64,000 nt of DNA. Source: Nymphaea colorata. Lineage: Eukaryota; Streptophyta; Magnoliopsida; Nymphaeales; Nymphaeaceae. Below, in pieces: positions 1 through 10,557 of this stretch. A program made the position numbers and the translations under genes. Numbering within the stretch: position 1 is the first letter of the stretch; every line of letters starts with the position of its first letter. The notes below the pieces were generated by a model, which searched no databases, was not told the DNA's origin, and worked only from the letters and a program-made list of their open reading frames with translations. Where the stretch lies: positions 26,277,315-26,341,314 of the forward strand of contig NC_045141.1 in NCBI RefSeq assembly GCF_008831285.2. The letters are read 5' to 3'.

Positions 1-2642
1 ATTTAGGGTTAGACAATGAAAGCGAAACAAGGGCAGAGGCAAGTGTGAGTAAATGTAATGGACAATTGTCCACATAAAGCTACAAAAAATATTTATTTTT
101 ATATCAACACTTTGAAAAGCTTTTTCTTTTAAAAAATTTAAAAAGTTATTACTAGTACCTTTTAACAAAAAATTCCTGGTTTCGCGCCCTGCCCTTATTG
201 ATTGAATCCTTGTGCTGAGAGATTGAATTCCTGAAAGTTGCAAGAATCAATGGCTGGAGAACACATGGTCTGTAGACAAACTTGAATTATTAAGTTCCAG
301 TTTTTCAACCATATGCATAATAGGCTTGTTTTCTGGCGCATGTGGGCGTTGCGCACAAAAACAAACACTTAAGTTGGCACTCTGCCCACGATATACTGTG
401 GTTGGAGGAAGCCGCTGACAGCATCTTTGGAACGAATGAAAGAGGATTGTAAGGTGGAATGGTAGATTTTGAACTATACTGTGTCTTGGAAGATAAGAAA
501 ACATGACTGATTTATTTCTTTCACAGAATCGTACGTGTTTAGTGAACAACTGCCATTTTTTCTTTCTGCTTTTCGTTCTGCATCATCAGCTACTGGATGA
601 TCATTCCTTTAACCTGTCAAAAGATCTTCTTTTGCTTCTGAAAGGTGAAAAGTTGAAGACGTCACTACAGGGAACCTTGCTTTCCAATTGCTTGAGCGAT
701 AGATTTTCTTCTTCCATTGATTAATTTGGCTTCTGATCAGGACCATCAATCCTTGCTGCTGAGGTGGGAGAGGTCAATTTCACAGTACATGTTTATTTAA
801 TGATTTTACTGTGGAGTCTTTTAATCTGCATTCACCACGTATACGCAGTAAACTTATTATTTGTCGGGGCCGTTTAAAATCGCTTCTTCTTTTCCAGCAT
901 TTTGAAGTTGGTTTTTTTTATTAATTCGACGGTATAGATGAATTACGAATATGATAAATGTATATTTCGTGACTTCATGTGGCTTGATCTGAAAAAAAAA
1001 AAGCCTACAAATACCAAAAAACATATTGGCCATGATATTTGACGATGGTATTTAAAAAAGCCTGTATTAAATTCTTTTATATATTGCAATATTTTGTTCT
1101 TACATATTATATATAACCTTACATATTCATTTATGACGGAATATGCATGCCATCACAAACTATTCGCTCCATCTCTTCTTTGTCATAAAAGAAGCATCAA
1201 AATCTTTTCGTTTAATCACATATATATCCGATAGCCATGAATGAATAGAGGTCAAGACAGCTGTACGATTTTCAATATATATATATATATATATAATCCT
1301 TCCTTTTTAAATGAGAAAAACCTTTTCGTTCGATGCCATTATATCGAGAAGCCATGATTAAATGGGTCTCAAGAAGGTCAAGAAATATATATATATATAT
1401 ATATATATATTGTTCGGACGTACTTAAAGGAAATTGTCGTGGCCGATAAGGTCAAACTTCGGCAATCTTTAAAAAATAGGAAAAGAAAAAAGAACTGAAA
1501 CGTTTATATTTCATTTGTATTTTAGTAATAAAATAAATTGTTCTTGGTTGGAGTACCAACAAAATCCTGGTCTGTTTCACTTTGCCAGGACGCGTGGTAC
1601 GGCCGGGGTGACAGTGAATGGTGTTTCGGGTCCGGATTTTCAATTGGATCTGAATTCGAGTCGCCAGATTCCGTGCGGAGAAGTGAATGGGCTCCCCCTT
1701 ATGGGTGAAATGGATTTGAATTGTACAAAAGGTTTTTAAATATTTGAATCCGAGGTCCGTTATTGATCTGGAATACAACTGAATCCAAACGTTCGAAATC
1801 ACTTAATGGATTGGAGCTCGATAAGCCGGAGGCTTTGATATTGGGATTGGATCTGTATTCGATCCATATCCACATCCCTTTTACTGCCCTGCGCTTCCGG
1901 ATAAAGGCAAAAGTACGTTAGGTTATTGCATGGGGTGGCTTTCCCACCTGACCCATCACCACCACAATTGCCTTTGTATTTGATATATTATTCCCTCTAT
2001 TATTGTTACAAGAACTCTCTGTCTCTGTCTCTCTCTCTCTCTCTTTCTCTCGATCGACAATTATATTAAGTTTAACTATACAGATGTGTTTTTCAGGGTT
2101 TATTTAATAAAGATCTGCCCTCCAATCGCCAGATATACATCTGATGTGTTTGGTTTCATGATCCAAAACTTGATGGTTTAAAAATTTTCGCATCTCGTAA
2201 AAACTTGATGGTTTATATATATGTTTTGTCGACCATTTAATAATATCAATCTTGTCAATCAGTTTTAAGACATTGCACAAGACAAATCGAGACGTGTGAC
2301 TCGAATACCTTTAGCAAAGGAATTAACATGCTTCGGTACTTTAATAAAAATAATAAAAATGCCCTTAAACAAGAACAATTATCATCTCTCCCTCGTTTTC
2401 TGTGTGTGTGTGTATATGTATATTCACCTGTAATTAATTCTACAAAAAAAATAAACGGCAGATGAATACAAAGCAGAGACAGTGCAGCAAACTGTCAAAT
2501 TCTATGAAGAAGTTGTCTATCATTGAAGATGAAAAATCTAGCAAAGCACACCGAAACACACAAAATCACATAACTGATGAGCTCTACCATGGAAAAAAAA
2601 TTGAAACTGCTTTATAGTTCTTACATTTGGGCCGTCCCTTCT
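1..2642. other. Intergenic, no gene seen
   Basis: AT-rich DNA without an ORF that resembles a known protein. It holds two (AT)n tracts (about 1275-1295 and 1385-1410) and a CT-rich tract (about 2010-2050). A moderately GC-rich stretch at about 1550-1880 is full of GGATC/GAATCC-like words, which suggests a decayed repeat, but I cannot assign a family. The right end is the 3' flank of the minus-strand ERF gene. Confidence 0.6.
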
Positions 2643-3476
2643 TTACCCAGTGAATGTACAAACTTTCTCATCATGAACAGTAACACTGGTCCCACGGGGG
2701 ACCTCCTCTAGCCGGAATCCGGTGTCAATTCCAGCGGGCAGCCATGTCGGAAAGAGGTACAAGCTATTCCCGACATCGAGCAAGAGATCCGGTAGGTTAA
2801 AGAGTACCTCATCCTCATCGTTCTTGGCTGCAGTCGTGGTGGTGGTGGCGGTGACGGTGGTAGTGGTGGTGGCTGCCGGAACATGTTGTCCCGGCGACTC
2901 CGGGGACTCACTATCTGGCTTACGAGCCGACTGCACTTGGGTTTCCTCCAAAATGAAGGCCGCAGCCCTGGCCGCAGCTGCCTGGATGTCCCGAGGCGAC
3001 GCCGTCGCCGGCCTCGGTAAATTGGCGGCCAGCTCAGGGAAGTTGAGGTACGCAGCCTGTCCTTTGATTGTCAGTGCCGCGACGTCGTGAGCACGCGCTG
3101 CCATCTCCGGCGTCGGGAAGGTGCCGAGCCAAATCCTCGACTTCTTGCGCGGCTCGCGAATCTCCGACACCCACTTGCCCCAGTTCCTCATCCGAACACC
3201 CCGGTACAAGGGATGCTTCCCATTGCCGCCAGCCCTGCATCGCTTTCGGCCCTCGTTGTCTCCGGTCTCGGGCCATTCCGATGACGCTTTTCTGTTTGTT
3301 TCATGATATTGATCGCTGTTAATATCCCGGCCACATTCCGGCAGACTGTCAACCCGAACTGCGGCAATTGCGCTGTTGGTGCTGGACCTGCTGGTTGAAG
3401 TGGTGGCCAAGGAAGATGAGGAAGAAGAAGAAGAAGAAGAAGAGGCAGTGTCCTCTTGGGTGTGTGGCTCACCCAT
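2643..3476 (-). CDS. DREB-type AP2/ERF transcription factor (TINY/A-4-like)
   Basis: Nuclear DNA-binding transcription factor, 277 aa, single exon. The AP2 domain spans about residues 91-148, begins [12 protein letters not shown] and contains WVSEIREP. Val14 and Glu19 of the domain are the DREB-subfamily residues, which in known members favour DRE/CRT (A/GCCGAC) elements. Directly after it is [20 protein letters not shown], the motif typical of DREB A-4 (TINY, ERF038/039-like) proteins. An acidic C-terminal block ([15 protein letters not shown]) is the usual activation region. The common LWSY-like C-terminus is absent; the protein ends in KVCTFTG. An 11-residue serine run near residue 12 is encoded by a trinucleotide repeat. 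Upstream in-frame ATGs exist (3611, 3551, 3509), but the TATA box at 3616-3622 puts transcription start near 3590, so the start at 3476 is preferred (3509 and 3551 remain possible). The exact target genes cannot be seen. Confidence 0.93.
   Translation of the reverse strand: MGEPHTQEDTASSSSSSSSSSSLATTSTSRSSTNSAIAAVRVDSLPECGRDINSDQYHETNRKASSEWPETGDNEGRKRCRAGGNGKHPLYRGVRMRNWGKWVSEIREPRKKSRIWLGTFPTPEMAARAHDVAALTIKGQAAYLNFPELAANLPRPATASPRDIQAAAARAAAFILEETQVQSARKPDSESPESPGQHVPAATTTTTVTATTTTTAAKNDEDEVLFNLPDLLLDVGNSLYLFPTWLPAGIDTGFRLEEVPRGTSVTVHDEKVCTFTG
3418..3441 (-). repeat. Trinucleotide repeat coding for polyserine
   Basis: A (GAA)n-like tract on the plus strand inside the ERF coding region encodes most of an 11-serine run before the AP2 domain. 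Length changes in such a tract keep the frame, so it could vary between alleles. Confidence 0.8.
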
Positions 3477-3614
3477 GATTGAGGAGTTGGTGTGGTATGG
3501 AAGAATCATCAAAGTGTGTTGCACCAAGCTTTTATGATTATGGGTGTTCATGAAAACCAAGCAGGTGGGTCCCAACCAAAAAGCTAAGGTGTTTCTTTTC
3601 TTTTTCACCACATT

Positions 3615-3624
3615 GATTTATATG
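3615..3624 (-). promoter_or_regulatory. TATA box of the ERF gene
   Basis: The minus strand reads CATATAAATC about 140 bases upstream of the preferred ATG at 3476. A start site about 30 bases downstream would exclude the ORF's first ATG at 3611, so this site helps decide the translation start. Confidence 0.55.
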
Positions 3625-6600
3625 CAAACGTCTGCAACGATGACCGCCGATAATATTTTAAGGTCAAGCCGCCTGCAACTTACATATCGCCAAATCTCAC
3701 TAATTTTAAACAATCCATCTCGCCAATTCCATCAACTTTGATGTCTCGCAATGGACGGTCGAGATGACGTCCACGTGACAATATCGAGGTTGGAATTCCT
3801 CTACTTTAATTCAAACATAAAAAATTTTTTCATAGAAATCTTAAGCAGCCCCTCGAAAGGGTGAGGTCTATTACAATCAACGAACTCTAGAGTTCTAGAG
3901 AGGGTTTGGACGATGCCCTTAAAAATCAACATTTCATGGAAGCCCGGCTCTTTATTAACAATATGTTTCTGAAACCCGGTTTGGATGTTTAGATGAGAAG
4001 ATAAAAACAACTATCAGTAGTAACCTTTCATCATCAGCCATGCATGAAAGCGCTAAACATTGCTCGAAGGCATATTTGTACATTAAATGGTACTGCCACT
4101 TATAAAAATTTGAAGTTATGTATGAAGCACTAGACACGCGTTGATGGATTATGTTAAAAACCATGTGAAGGCACAGAGGCCTTGTACTGGAGTTGCTAAA
4201 GGATTGAGTGCTCAAGAACAATGAACAATGAGAGAGGGAAGCTTTTTGCCGCTTTCCGCTGTACCAAATTCGTGTATTTGGCTGTCCTGGATTCGAACCA
4301 TCGGCATCTCTATTAAGAGCCCGAAAAATTCCACGAATAGGTCCAAGAAGGAAGGGGACCCACAATTGGCCTGTCGTTGCCGGGGCCCAGGGACAGGTCA
4401 TCGGAAACTCTGCATCTCCCTCGGAGGGGGATATGCCTTTTCTTTATTTTCTTCTTCAGAAAGAAAAAAAACTTTTAGAAAACGAGCATGGGGTTCACGT
4501 AGCGAACCATTTGTTTTTGGCCTTGTCACTCTCTCCACATGCTAACAAGTGCATAAGACAACGCAATGGTGCGAGCGCGACTGCTTGATGCCTCTGGAAG
4601 CTTGCTAAAAGGAAAACAAAAGCGTTCATGGCCGCCTTCTGAAATTCTTCGTGAGGTGATGGAACGTCATCATGACGATGACGATTAGAGGTGAAGTTAG
4701 GAGTTTTTCATTGCAATGGCTGACTGAATTATACTTTTAAAATTTTAACAGATTTGAAATAGAGTTTTTCAAAGTCCATGTCCAGTATCTGTAGTTTCAG
4801 AAACAATCAGAACCAGACGTCCTGGAACGTTCCAGTACCTGTTCTTAGCTGGAACAGCGACGAGGTGCACGCGAACCTCTCTACCTAAGTGGATGATCAA
4901 GGTATGGTTGCCGCGAAATTCACACATATTCTTGTGGAAATTAGACTGCGACAAACATTTGAATGAACGGCAGGAAAAAAAGAAGTGGACTCTCTGTAAA
5001 AACATAATCAGTGTGTAAAAAGATGTATGGTGCGCCATGATAAGTGCCTTTAATTTTCTCAACATCACATCGTCCAACTCTTATATATATATATATATAT
5101 ATATATCATTCATATTTATGTCGATTTAATACAGTCAACAACGAATGTCTTAATCGACTTTGTGACTTACACTGACTCCTTGGGGGTATGAAAAAGGATC
5201 ATATATGTAAGAGATATATGGCGTGGAATTAGTTTAAATTAGCCTTAAGAAGAACCTATTGTATATATCTAAGCAAGATTCCCCTCAAGAACACACTTTT
5301 TTTTTCTTTTATACAAACCTGATTTTCATGCGTTTCCATAACACATGGAAAATTCCTCTTATTTTCCAAATATTTGAAATTTATGCCTATGAAAACGCGG
5401 TAATTCCTTTTAAAAATAAGTTTAACCTATATTTTAGCTCATAATATAAACGATTGAATGTCACATAATTTGGCCTTCATTTATTCTCATTTTACTCGGA
5501 GTTATTTACTTTGATAAAATCTCCTTAACGAGCTTTGTGCCTTGAAATTTTCTGACTCAGCCGTAGCCGTTGCCAGCAGCTTTCAGATTGCAGTTTGGCT
5601 TACCATTAATTATTCCCCTTGTCATTTGGCTCGGGAAATTGTTGGCACTAAAGAAAATGACAGTAGTAAACAATTTCGTATTTCAGAAAGTGATCATTAA
5701 CTGCTCTCTGTAACAGGGAAAAAATAATATAATACGAAGCATGCATCAAACACTGAGGCCATATTCTGAAATTAAAAAATACGCAAAAGCTTGAGAGAAG
5801 GCTTTCCATGCTATGCTGAGAAATATTTCCATGTTTTATAAGAGGACGGTATCCCATTTAACCAATGAGGGCATTTTGGTCATTTTAACATCATGACAAT
5901 AGTCCTCTGTTAAATACTATAATACATCACATGTAAGGGCAAAACCAAGAAATTTTCATAAAGAGGGCTGAATTATAGTTTCAAATTTTCTACTATAATT
6001 TTTTCAAAAATTTTATATAAAATAAATCTCTTTTTTTTTTTAATTTACATTTGTGGGAGGAACCTGATCACATGCTTTCAAAAAGTTGAATTAGATGTGG
6101 CAAGCATGATACTCGAACTGAATCATCATGTACCATACAGACGCACTCAGGCCTCAAAACAAATCCAAATTTTGGTGGCACAGGGTTATAACCTCATAGG
6201 ATTTACGTTCAAGATGGGTTCCTTTTAATTAAACAATAAATGTTGAGCCAGTAACGTAAATTTCATAAATATGAACCCTGCCTTCATTATCATGAGCGCA
6301 AGGTGGGTTTCTAGAAGAACCTTTTCCAAAACGATTTAGAAATACGAAGCAAAGGGTCACTAGGGGCTCTAATTGGTAATTGCTTGTAAAGGTAATTGAT
6401 GATATTTTATTTGAAAACGAAGGCCGTAAAAAAAAAAATAATTTGTTGCAAATTAGTTGAACACTCGTACATCTCTTTGACAAGGATTTTATACACACAT
6501 ACACACACAACGTGGAGTCCTGATTTAACTTGATTTCCGTGTGGATGGTAGAATCAATTTTTTGAGCAAACAGGGCAATTGGCTACATGTAAAAAAAAAA

Positions 6601-8415
6601 CATAGCTATGACCTTGAGGTTTCAAGGGGGGCATCCTATAGATATAGGATAAGAAGAAGAATCATTTTTAAAAAGAAGATGAAAAAAATGATAGGGAGAT
6701 GAAAAAGAAGTATGTGAAAGAACTATAAAAGAAATGGTGAAACCAACGGCAATCTAGTCATTCTTAAATAGTTTGATCTTAGGCTCTATGTGTTGTCTCC
6801 ACAGATGCTCACTCTTTTTATAAGCAAAAGGGACATGAAAGATATTGGCTTAGTAGAAGTAGTTAAAATGTCTAAATAGCCGTACTATATATATACATGA
6901 AGGGTTAAACGTGCCCTGAAGGACATTCTAGATAGAGTGGTCACCTGCCCTTTTGTTTATTGCAACTAGCGTGTTGGTGCAGCTAAAAATACACCTGTAA
7001 GTTTTTACGAAACCCACGTGACAACTGGGCAGTGAACCACGGATTTTGGTTCAATCTCCTGTAAAGCTTTTTGAATAAGAAAATACTTTTGAAATGGGAA
7101 AAATTTTGATGTCATAACAAAGCTACAACTTGATGCATAGGAGACATTTTGGAGATTTTCACATTGCGCACTTAGCTTTGGTATTCTTGAGCAAGGTTAA
7201 ACACGTGACATTGGAAACGGGTGGGTGGCTTGGAAATACTTTCCTATGAAACACTTTTCATAGATCACCTTGAAAAAGATCTAAACCAATTAATTGTGTT
7301 CCACAATTACCATATTTCTCTAAGCAGCATGATTTTGTAGTGCCCAATTTCGGTCACTTCTTTCGTACTTCATTTAACAGATGTTGTGCAGGAAGAAAAC
7401 ACCATGTACAATCTAATACAGAAGTGCATATGCTTAGAAACCCAAAAGAAAAAATGAATCTCAAGTATTTTCTGACCATGGCCACCAAGTACTGCGTGCA
7501 AGAGTTTTACTGCTGCAAGAGTCCCATGGGCGCCATTTTCTTGCGCAAGCCGAGCATGGAGTCTGTACAGGTTCATCGTTTTTGCTACTGCTGGACTGGG
7601 TTTTCCTCAAAAACACTAAATACTACGCACAGATTTTCTCCAAAAATTAAAGTTTCAGAGGTCCCACCCAGCTACACACATCGTTTTCTGACGTTGGGAG
7701 TCATTAATGTCGTCGTATAACCAGAGGACGGAAGAACTCAGTAATATGATTCATAGAACCGTCAGGTCTGGTCCAAGTTCCGTTCCATTTTTCAGTTCAA
7801 AGCATAGTTACTATTTCGTTTCGGAAATGAGAAAAATTAATTAGCCTGTGTGATCCTCATATTGTTGATCTATGAACTCTTCTCTGGATCCAATTTTAGA
7901 CAAGAAAGCTGATGAATTTCTATATTTCTGTAGTATTCAAGGGTGCCAGGAAAAAATGTAATTAACTAAGTTTTCTTTTCTTCTTGTTTTTGAATTTTGA
8001 GAGAGGTCTGGTAAAAAATAAAACTCTAGTCTTGGCACAACCTCAATACTGTATCCCAATAAACCATCACCAAGGCATGTATTAGTTCAATAAGTCAAGT
8101 GCAATACGATCCCAAATGGGAATCCAACACCCAATTGCCCATTTTCCGGGATAAACTAAGATAATTGAGGTGGAACTACGGTGATATATACCTATCGGGT
8201 TAGGCCATCTTCCTGCAGAGGAAATGGCAGTACCTGTGCACCACCTTCTTTGAAGGCTTTTTGGCCATTAATGGATGACGGTGGTCGAAAGAATTTATCT
8301 CACCAGACGAAGTTGGGATGAGAGCAAATTAAAGACATCTGCCACAAAAAGGCTCATCAATGAAGAAGAGCCACCTCGCATCAGAAGGACGCCAGCGTTC
8401 CACCATGGCTCCTGT

Positions 8416-8997
8416 CATTGCAGAAGGGTTTTCGTCAGCAGGCGCAATCAAAGTCTCGAAAGGTGGGTCATCTTTTGTCCCACTGGGCCCAGACCAATGT
8501 TCTGGACGATCTTGGTGACGTGTTCCATTTCGTCACAATGACCTCTGCCCACCTTGTGAAATTAATGTCATTAAAATTAGTTGAGTCTATGCTACTAAAG
8601 GTTGGTTGGTCTCTCTCTATCTCTGTTTAATTTCACCTCTATGGTAAGCTTGTGCTTTCTCCTCGTTTTTCTTATGCAATTCTTCATTTTTCATCTCCAA
8701 GTATAATCTATAGAGGTGGTGGGCCGTCGCTCATTTTAGCCCTTTCCCTTCTATGATTTTCCACAGATGTTCGATAAGCTAAGATGGGGTCGGCTTCCTT
8801 CAAAAGTGGCTGATGGTCAAGGCCTCAAGCAGAAACGGCTGCACTGGACAGTGCCTCCCGAGCAGAGCAGGGGCAGCAACACAGTGGAAGCTACCAACCA
8901 TCACTGCCACTCCTCAAGTACAAAAGGGATTCCCAACAACAGCGAGGTTGTGACTTCAGCATTTCCAGAAGTGGACAGAATTCAGTTCCTGCAATGA
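8416..8997 (+). other. Orphan exon-like segments, product unrecognised
   Basis: Two open stretches have splice-like borders. The first begins after TCATTGCAG (from about 8421) and runs through KGFRQQAQSKSRK to a possible donor GTGGGT near 8461. The second follows a pyrimidine-rich tract ending CCACAG at 8766 and reads 76 codons from 8767 to a TGA at 8995-8997, beginning MFDKLRWGRLPSK. Joined, they would give a basic tail of about 90 residues. No start exon, known domain or promoter was found, so this may be a gene fragment or chance. It is reported only because base composition and splice-like borders differ from the flanks. Confidence 0.2.
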
Positions 8998-9548
8998 AAC
9001 CAAAACTGCCTGCCATATCTTGATATGATCATTCTGTCTTGTATACCATGGCGTCCCTATTCTCCACTTCCTGGTTTATTCCCTCTGCTTTTTTCTCCTT
9101 TCCTCTTTTCCAAAGGTATTCTGACACAAGGAAAGTTCTGTTGAAATCTAAAAGGTTCAGAAACTTGAAGGTTTTTCAGGAAATGGGTGGAAGGATATGC
9201 TCCGGGTTTATAGAAACTTCCTGGGGTCACAACCCTCTAATTTTCTTTCTCCCCGCACTCTTTATCAGCTTTTCTGTGTGCTTGCTTTTGCTTTCGTTTT
9301 CGCTTTCGCAGAAGCTAAGAGTTGCGCTTTGGCTTTCTTTCTCGGCCTAAGAACCGTTCAACTTTCCTTCCCTCCTTTGGAAGTACAGTTCTAGGACGCA
9401 CCCAATTGCACAACAAAACGGGTAGCGAAGTGCGGCCGGCTTTGGCTGTCAAACAGGTGTCAGGATTGGAATCTCAAAGACGTCACCCTTCATACGGCTG
9501 CGGCTTGAGCGGCATGGGACACGGAAGTCAAATAAACAAACGCTGTTA

Positions 9549-9800
9549 GAGGAAAAATAAAGGGAGAAAAGGAACGAAAAGAAAAGAGGTAATTTAAAAG
9601 AATAGAAATGAAAGAAAAGAATGGAAGGGGTAGTGTGGAAATAAAAAGATTTTTTTTTTTTCTTTTAATTGGTCTCTTTTAGGAGGGATTGTCTTCTTTT
9701 CCTTTCCTTCTACCTTTCCTTCATTTTTTCTCATTTCTAATTAGTCAATCAAATAAATAAAGGATTACTCAATCTCTTATTCTCTTTCTTTTCTTTTAAC
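9549..9800. repeat. Purine-rich then pyrimidine-rich block
   Basis: About 100 bases of almost pure A/G (9549-9650) are followed by T(10+) and about 140 bases dominated by C/T (9651-9800). The halves are roughly, not exactly, inverted copies, for example GAAATGAAAG against CTTTCATTTC-like words. It could be a decayed terminal-inverted-repeat element or a simple low-complexity tract. No clear target duplication was found. Confidence 0.45.
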
Positions 9801-10448
9801 CAAACAAGCCATAAAGGTGCAAGTAAAGGTGTAATATTAGTAACGAATCACCATTCCACTTTTAAAAGTTAACAAATAGACATAATTTTTGAGAAAAATT
9901 ATCAAAGAGCTTCTTATTAGTAGCAAATATTATTTTTTATATAAATTACAAAAATCTCTCACAAAAAACCACTCTTCCTTTGTAACTGCTAAAAACTGTT
10001 TTTCTAAAAAGAATATTTTTGTCATTTTGTATCAAAACTTAATATTTTTCATGAATAGGTGGCTGTTGAGAATTTCCTTCGCATCTCAGCATTGAGTGTC
10101 AGTAGAAGGAGCTAGCTTGCTAGCTTTCACACCAGTCTTTCTTACATGGCAATAACATGGGATGCGCTCTTAATTCCAAAGTTGGCCAGTCGTTTTCTTA
10201 AACATTAAAAGTCTTTCTGTATTTTTTTTTAATTTCCAATCTTCCAAAATTTCATAGGTTTCGCGTTTCATCTTCATACACTTTCAGGTGAGTGAAGGAG
10301 ACCCACCATTAGGTGGACAACTGAAGTTTTCACTCAACCCCTTTGTCTCCCTAAACTATATCATTTGTTTTCCGTGCCTTATAGTGTTGTTTCGTTGTGC
10401 TTCAACTTATGTGTCGATTACTTCTTTTTGCAGTATGAAAGGTTAACA

Positions 10449-10460
10449 CTCCAAACACTT
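10449..10460. repeat. Target-site duplication, LINE 3' side
   Basis: CTCCAAACACTT here is repeated exactly at 16261-16272 on the other side of the LINE. A 12-bp direct repeat at both expected ends of a full-length LINE is the mark of target-primed reverse transcription. Confidence 0.85.
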
Positions 10461-10557
10461 TCGAAGAACTAATGCTGAGGGTTAGCCCCGGAATTTATTA
10501 ACAAAAAATGGGGAGAATATATACATCAACAAAATGGGATCTGAGCGATCCTAAACT

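Larger units (their letters stand above)
3650..10448. other. Long intergenic stretch, mostly unexplained
   Basis: No protein family is recognised here. It contains an (AT)n tract at about 5082-5106, an A/T-rich stretch at 5940-6060 with a short resemblance to the hAT-like family seen elsewhere in the window, a locally GC-richer island at 7440-7580, candidate exons at 8416-8997 (listed separately) and a purine-rich then pyrimidine-rich block at 9549-9800. The immediate left part (3650-3800) is the ERF promoter. Confidence 0.5.

Noticed and set aside
2708-3322. Several alternative frames overlapping the ERF gene
   Set aside because: Shadow frames of a GC-rich coding region. Only the frame with the AP2 domain is supported.
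4260-4320. GGATTCGAACC looks like the T-arm of a minus-strand tRNA
   Set aside because: The neighbouring bases do not form a T-stem, and no D-arm, anticodon arm or acceptor stem could be paired.
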